The notes under the pieces are model-generated. The model saw nothing but the letters and a program-made list of their open reading frames with translations. It had not been told where the DNA came from and did no database searches. Below, in pieces: positions 59,906-64,000 of a DNA stretch of 64,000 bases. Made by a program: the position numbers and the translations under genes. How positions within the stretch are numbered: position 1 is the first letter of the stretch; every line of letters starts with the position of its first letter. This DNA comes from Blasia pusilla (Eukaryota; Marchantiophyta; Marchantiopsida; Blasiales). Where the stretch lies: NCBI GenBank assembly GCA_050084515.1, contig CM114274.1, positions 30,628,001 to 30,692,000 of the forward strand. The letters run 5' to 3'.

Positions 59906-62900
59906 TCTCCCTCCTAGCTGGTGGTTAGGTCCCTCTAACTCCAAATATTCATATATTCCTACCTACTATGACACACATCTCTAGGACAGTAAGAGCAAAT
60001 TAAAGGATCGGGTGCTCACATGGCCCCACCGTTAGTCACCTTCTTGTCATCCATGTCACAGATATAAGTGTGGATCTCTGACTACCTAGTATTTACTCTA
60101 TGTACATATGGGATATATCCATCGTTCCTATTGAGAGCTGGCGCTAGACATACCAAACGTTTATGCTTGTATTACATATCTTCATATGATCGATTGCACA
60201 TAAGTCTCGTATGGCGACTAAGGTGGGTGTTGGAGAATCCTCATAGAGGACTGCACATATAGAAGGCCAATATCCACATTGTCACGTATGGACAATGTGA
60301 CTTGGACTACACAAGTCCAACACAAGTACTAATCACCATAGAAACCTTGATTGTGATGATTTTCTTATCCATTGAGTTTTAACACTAGGCTAAGTAAATA
60401 CTTGCATGCATGTGCACACATATGCAGTCGATAGTAGGTATGCATGCTCTCTTTCTAATATATTGGAAATACATCCTCTGACATATGAGTTGATGCAAGT
60501 ACATCCTATGAGGATGACATGGGTGGATATTTGTGTACTTATCTATGCAAACATAAAGTTAGTTCTGCAACCCATGCCTTTGCCACCACCTCTTTCTCCA
60601 AGATCAAGGTCAACTATCCTTCCAACGTTGGCCACTCAAACATCTCATGTTGGCTGCTAAGTCACCAAAACCCAGAGCAAGTTGCATAATCTTGAGTTTT
60701 TACGCATAGGGATGTTAGTACCATATCCGTTAATCATGCGGCTTCATGCCCCCATGGAGGTGATAGGTTATTCAATAGAGTACAACCTAGAGTGCAATGC
60801 AATCCCATATGGATGCCCTTATATCATACACGTTGGTGAGCTTGTAGAGGTATACATAGGAGACACATATTGAGATTCAACTTTAGGTCTTGGATAGGGC
60901 TTGGGGTATTCATGCTAGACAAGATAGTCGTTGATGAGGGATGTGGTGTGGATTACTCTCGTCCATTGGTGCCACATACTTTTAGGGCTCCATCTTTCTC
61001 GAAATATCTCTTGTCCCCAGATGTTTTCAATGTGAGAGACTCTCATTATTAAAAATATATTGAAGGTAATCTTATACAATGACATAACATGGTTTAAATT
61101 CATACATTAAATCATCCGCTTCAAGACCTCATCTTGAGGGACACGCCCACTAGAGTATGTAAAGGGACAACACGAGCGGTTTCAATGGGATGGGAGGAAG
61201 TATTTTACGTTTCCATTGTCGTTACCAAAACATAAAGCTAGGCAAGGAGAGATTTATTAATTATGCATTGGGTAGTCCCATGAAGAAATAATATAAACAT
61301 TGCTTACAAACATATAATAATACATATCTTCTCCTTAACTCTTGTTTGCAAATGTTGTTATTTATTAGTACAGTGGGGTACTTAAACTCTAACTCCAAAA
61401 TAAAAAGTTTGTATATCACCCTACCACCCATGCCTCTACCCTCCATAATGCACCAACACCAATGGCATATTCCAATATGTCAATAACTCATGTGTAGAAG
61501 CTTCCCCCATCTTGGAGGTATTACAAGTTGGTGCATCTTTTCATGGTAAGCGATGCCTTTTCATCCTCATTAGAGGAATAGTTGGAAGTTGAGAGAATGC
61601 CTAAGGATTGGCCAAGCTCTCCACCAAGTGACGATAGTGGAGGATATGGGAATGACGCAGGATGCATCGACAATGATAATGGATTGGATGACAACAAACT
61701 AAGTAAAGACCATCACCTCGAGGAGACACCAATTAGTTCCTCAATGATGATATGGAGGATTTTCTCCATAATCATTTGCCTTAAAGTCAAGTTTGATGCC
61801 ACATAGAGGTCACGTAAACAAGGAGGCATGAGTTCCATTACATGACAATGCTTAGATATCTCATGTGACTGCTATTTTGCTTCTTCTTTTAAACTTATAG
61901 GAGGGATATATTCTCTCTTTTAATTTTGTTCATGGACGCGGTGGTCTATTGCAAAATAGACTTCTACAAGAGGGGAATGCTTCCCCCAACTCTAGATTAA
62001 TGATAGTTATTGAGGCATGTGGGACTTGATTACAAGGCCGGTTATACATGCATGCTCTTACAATGAGTACCTATATTGAGGGCATGGGTAATCGTTAAGG
62101 TCTTGCTCACATCATAGAGCCACACACTATCAAGATGATATACCAAGGAGATGTCCCTTAGACGGCTCTTTCTTGATTTCCAATAATTTCATGGTTGTTG
62201 CACATATATAGGGTACTGTCATTGGTACATTTGATAGTGGAGCATTCACATTTGGTCCATCAGTCCACAAATCAGGTCATGCGCGTGGTGGTGGACTCTC
62301 TAGCTAGCTCACTCACACACAGAGAGCACATACCTAACTTGGCAAGATGAGCCTTGCAACGTGTGGTTGGGTCTTGCACCAGTGGGATATCCTTGGATAG
62401 ACTTACATAAAGATCCTATTCAGTGGGCCACTTATGTTGGTGACTATAACACTCCACCTTGGCTTGCTATAAAGAGGGTACGTTGATCCTCAGGTCAATC
62501 ATTCTAGGTCTGGGATTTACATTTTTTTTTGTAGGAAGAGACCATTCAAACATGTACATGTGATATGTTTGGATAAGTAACCGCCAAATGACATACTCAT
62601 ACATGGTGCATGTGTTATACATATTATAGAGCCGACAATGGTCATCATCTAGACACGTATATTGAGTCGCTTAAGGAGGAATTATTCATCCTGTAGGAGA
62701 GAGTCTACATCATGGATAGTAACATTGGGTACCATAAGGAGGCGAGGGTTTCCAGACTTTGGGCCATATACATACCATTATTGACAATGCGCAATGGATC
62801 TGGTAATGCAAGCTCTTACCTCATCTTTGTAATGCACTGTGCGTGTTTGTTTGATGTGAGTTAATATATTAGGAGCAAACATTGAGTTCAAATTTTATAG

Positions 62901-62941
62901 AGTATAAATATATATCATGCTTGCAAGTTTCAAGAAAGTTA
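59906..62941. other. No recognisable gene
   Basis: AT-rich sequence with scattered short frames (60406-60660, 60682-60873, 61582-61806) that match nothing I know and are not linked by convincing splice sites. Confidence 0.5.
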
Positions 62942-63125
62942 GCATGTTGGGCTTTGTGATATTCTCATTACATATTAAATTTGTAATGAGATTATGTAGA
63001 GAATGCATATTATTTGTATTCTCTTCATAACTTCTCCTCATAAAAGATTAAATCTTTATTCTTGATGTTGTAATGAGAATATCACAAAGTTGGTCATGCT
63101 AAATTTATGAAGAGGATACAATTTT
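62942..63125. repeat. Interleaved inverted repeats
   Basis: A perfect 21-bp pair (62952-62972, CTTTGTGATATTCTCATTACA, and 63069-63089) is extended imperfectly outward to a shared GCATG/CATGC. A second pair, around TTTGTATTCTCTTCATAA (about 63014-63031) and TTATGAAGAGGATACAA (about 63106-63122), interleaves with it in the order a-b-a'-b'. Confidence 0.85.
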
Positions 63126-64000
63126 TTTTGGATTTAGAGAAAAAATTACAACTTAAGTGAAGAAATGGATGTTATGAAGAATTTGAAGAAGAATTGAAGT
63201 ATGAAGTAATTGAAAAGAGGAATGAGAGGAACAAAAGTGGCACATAAGAAGCCAAGGGGTCATTAAAAGACCTCAAGAGGGCAAGTACGTTTTAATAGAT
63301 ATAGCTAGTGGAAGGATTCTTCCACCATTTGCACGCGACAAAGTTAAAACTAAAGAGCTTTTGTGCTCTTTAATTCCGCCTGAGTTCAAAAGTAAGGCAA
63401 GGTAGAACATCACTAGTGAAGAAGATGGTGGCGAGATTGGTTTTGAGGAAATTTTATTTTCCAAAGGATTGGAGCACCATTGCAACTAAGGTAGTGGAGA
63501 TGGGATTGAAGATGCTTTATGAGCGAAAAGGACAACTTTCGTGCGTTGACTTACTGCAAAGATTCAAAGTTGTTGCTAACTATGAAGAACCAAGATTTTA
63601 ACCGAGGCGATGGATTGCAAAGATGTGGGCAAAGGTGTATAGTGGGAGTAGAAACAAAATTGCGTGTAAGGCTTAAGCCATCAATTTGAAGGAGTGGCCA
63701 TTGAGAGATAAAGAAGAGTTGTAGGAATACTTGGAAGGAGAGATGGAAAGCATCAAAGTTGTTGAGTAATTGGAACTAGAAGTGGCGGAGAAAACTCCAA
63801 CTCATATGAGTCATATGGTAAGAGGTTATGAAAGGAATAGGAGAGAGTAGTGCAAAGAGAATAGATTTTAATACAAGAAGAGGTAAGAGCTTTAGATATT
63901 GAGGAAGAAGTGTTGGATTCTCAACATCCACTCCTCTGAGCACCATTAATCTGATCGGCCCCCTTGTATGAGGAGAAGCCTAGATTGATGGTTCCGACTT
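63126..64000. other. Unassigned; plus-strand open segments without known domain
   Basis: Frames at about 63260-63405 and 63416-63601 ('MKKMVARLVLRKFYFPKDWS') lie in series on the plus strand and could be one decayed gene or element running off the window. No family is recognised. Confidence 0.35.

Overview
The window looks like nuclear DNA of a land plant. The reasons are a plant-type tRNA-Arg(CCT) gene, a split bHLH gene of the ZHOUPI/bHLH95 type, and dense nested LTR retrotransposons, hAT-type MITEs and a satellite of about 180 bp. One confident host protein gene in 64 kb suggests a large, repeat-rich genome, perhaps a seedless plant; that placement is inference.

Layout. 1-7392: AT-rich sequence with no recognisable gene, a 37-bp tandem repeat, a strong hairpin and a hAT MITE with an 8-bp target duplication. 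7393-15500: a nest of broken elements, namely a Ty1/copia element (copia-1) split by a MITE, the 5' part of a Ty3/gypsy element (gypsy-2: LTR, gag, start of protease), and a second copia relic (copia-2) carrying another MITE. 15500-20760: mostly unassigned, with the tRNA gene at 19233. 20770-22050: a dispersed repeat and a truncated gypsy-2-type LTR. 22270-33680: a ~180-bp satellite array interrupted by a 9.5-kb Ty3/gypsy relic (gypsy-1). 33700-34900: repeat family R. 34900-49990: higher-complexity gene space with the bHLH gene (43013-46903). 50000-64000: AT-rich repeats again, including MITEs, family R copies with a 204-bp CA tract, and a minus-strand gypsy integrase relic.

The main discovery candidate is gypsy-1. 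Between its aspartic protease and reverse transcriptase it encodes a C5-cytosine DNA methyltransferase with motifs I, IV, VI, VIII, IX and X in DNMT3-like (unpermuted) order. Downstream of the integrase there is a PHD finger with almost complete zinc-ligand spacing. The inferred gene order is gag (CCHC), protease, DNA methyltransferase, RT/RNase H, integrase, PHD: a retrotransposon equipped both to write cytosine methylation and to read chromatin. This copy is dead (stops, frame changes, lost catalytic residues), its terminal repeats are in an unusual order, and a 15-bp perfect palindrome sits exactly at one of its frame breaks.

The bHLH gene has the H-E-R basic region, a helix-loop-helix split by a 2.4-kb phase-0 intron, and a C-terminal ACT-like domain. 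In Arabidopsis this family (ZOU) works with ICE1 in the endosperm; in a seedless plant its role would have to be different.
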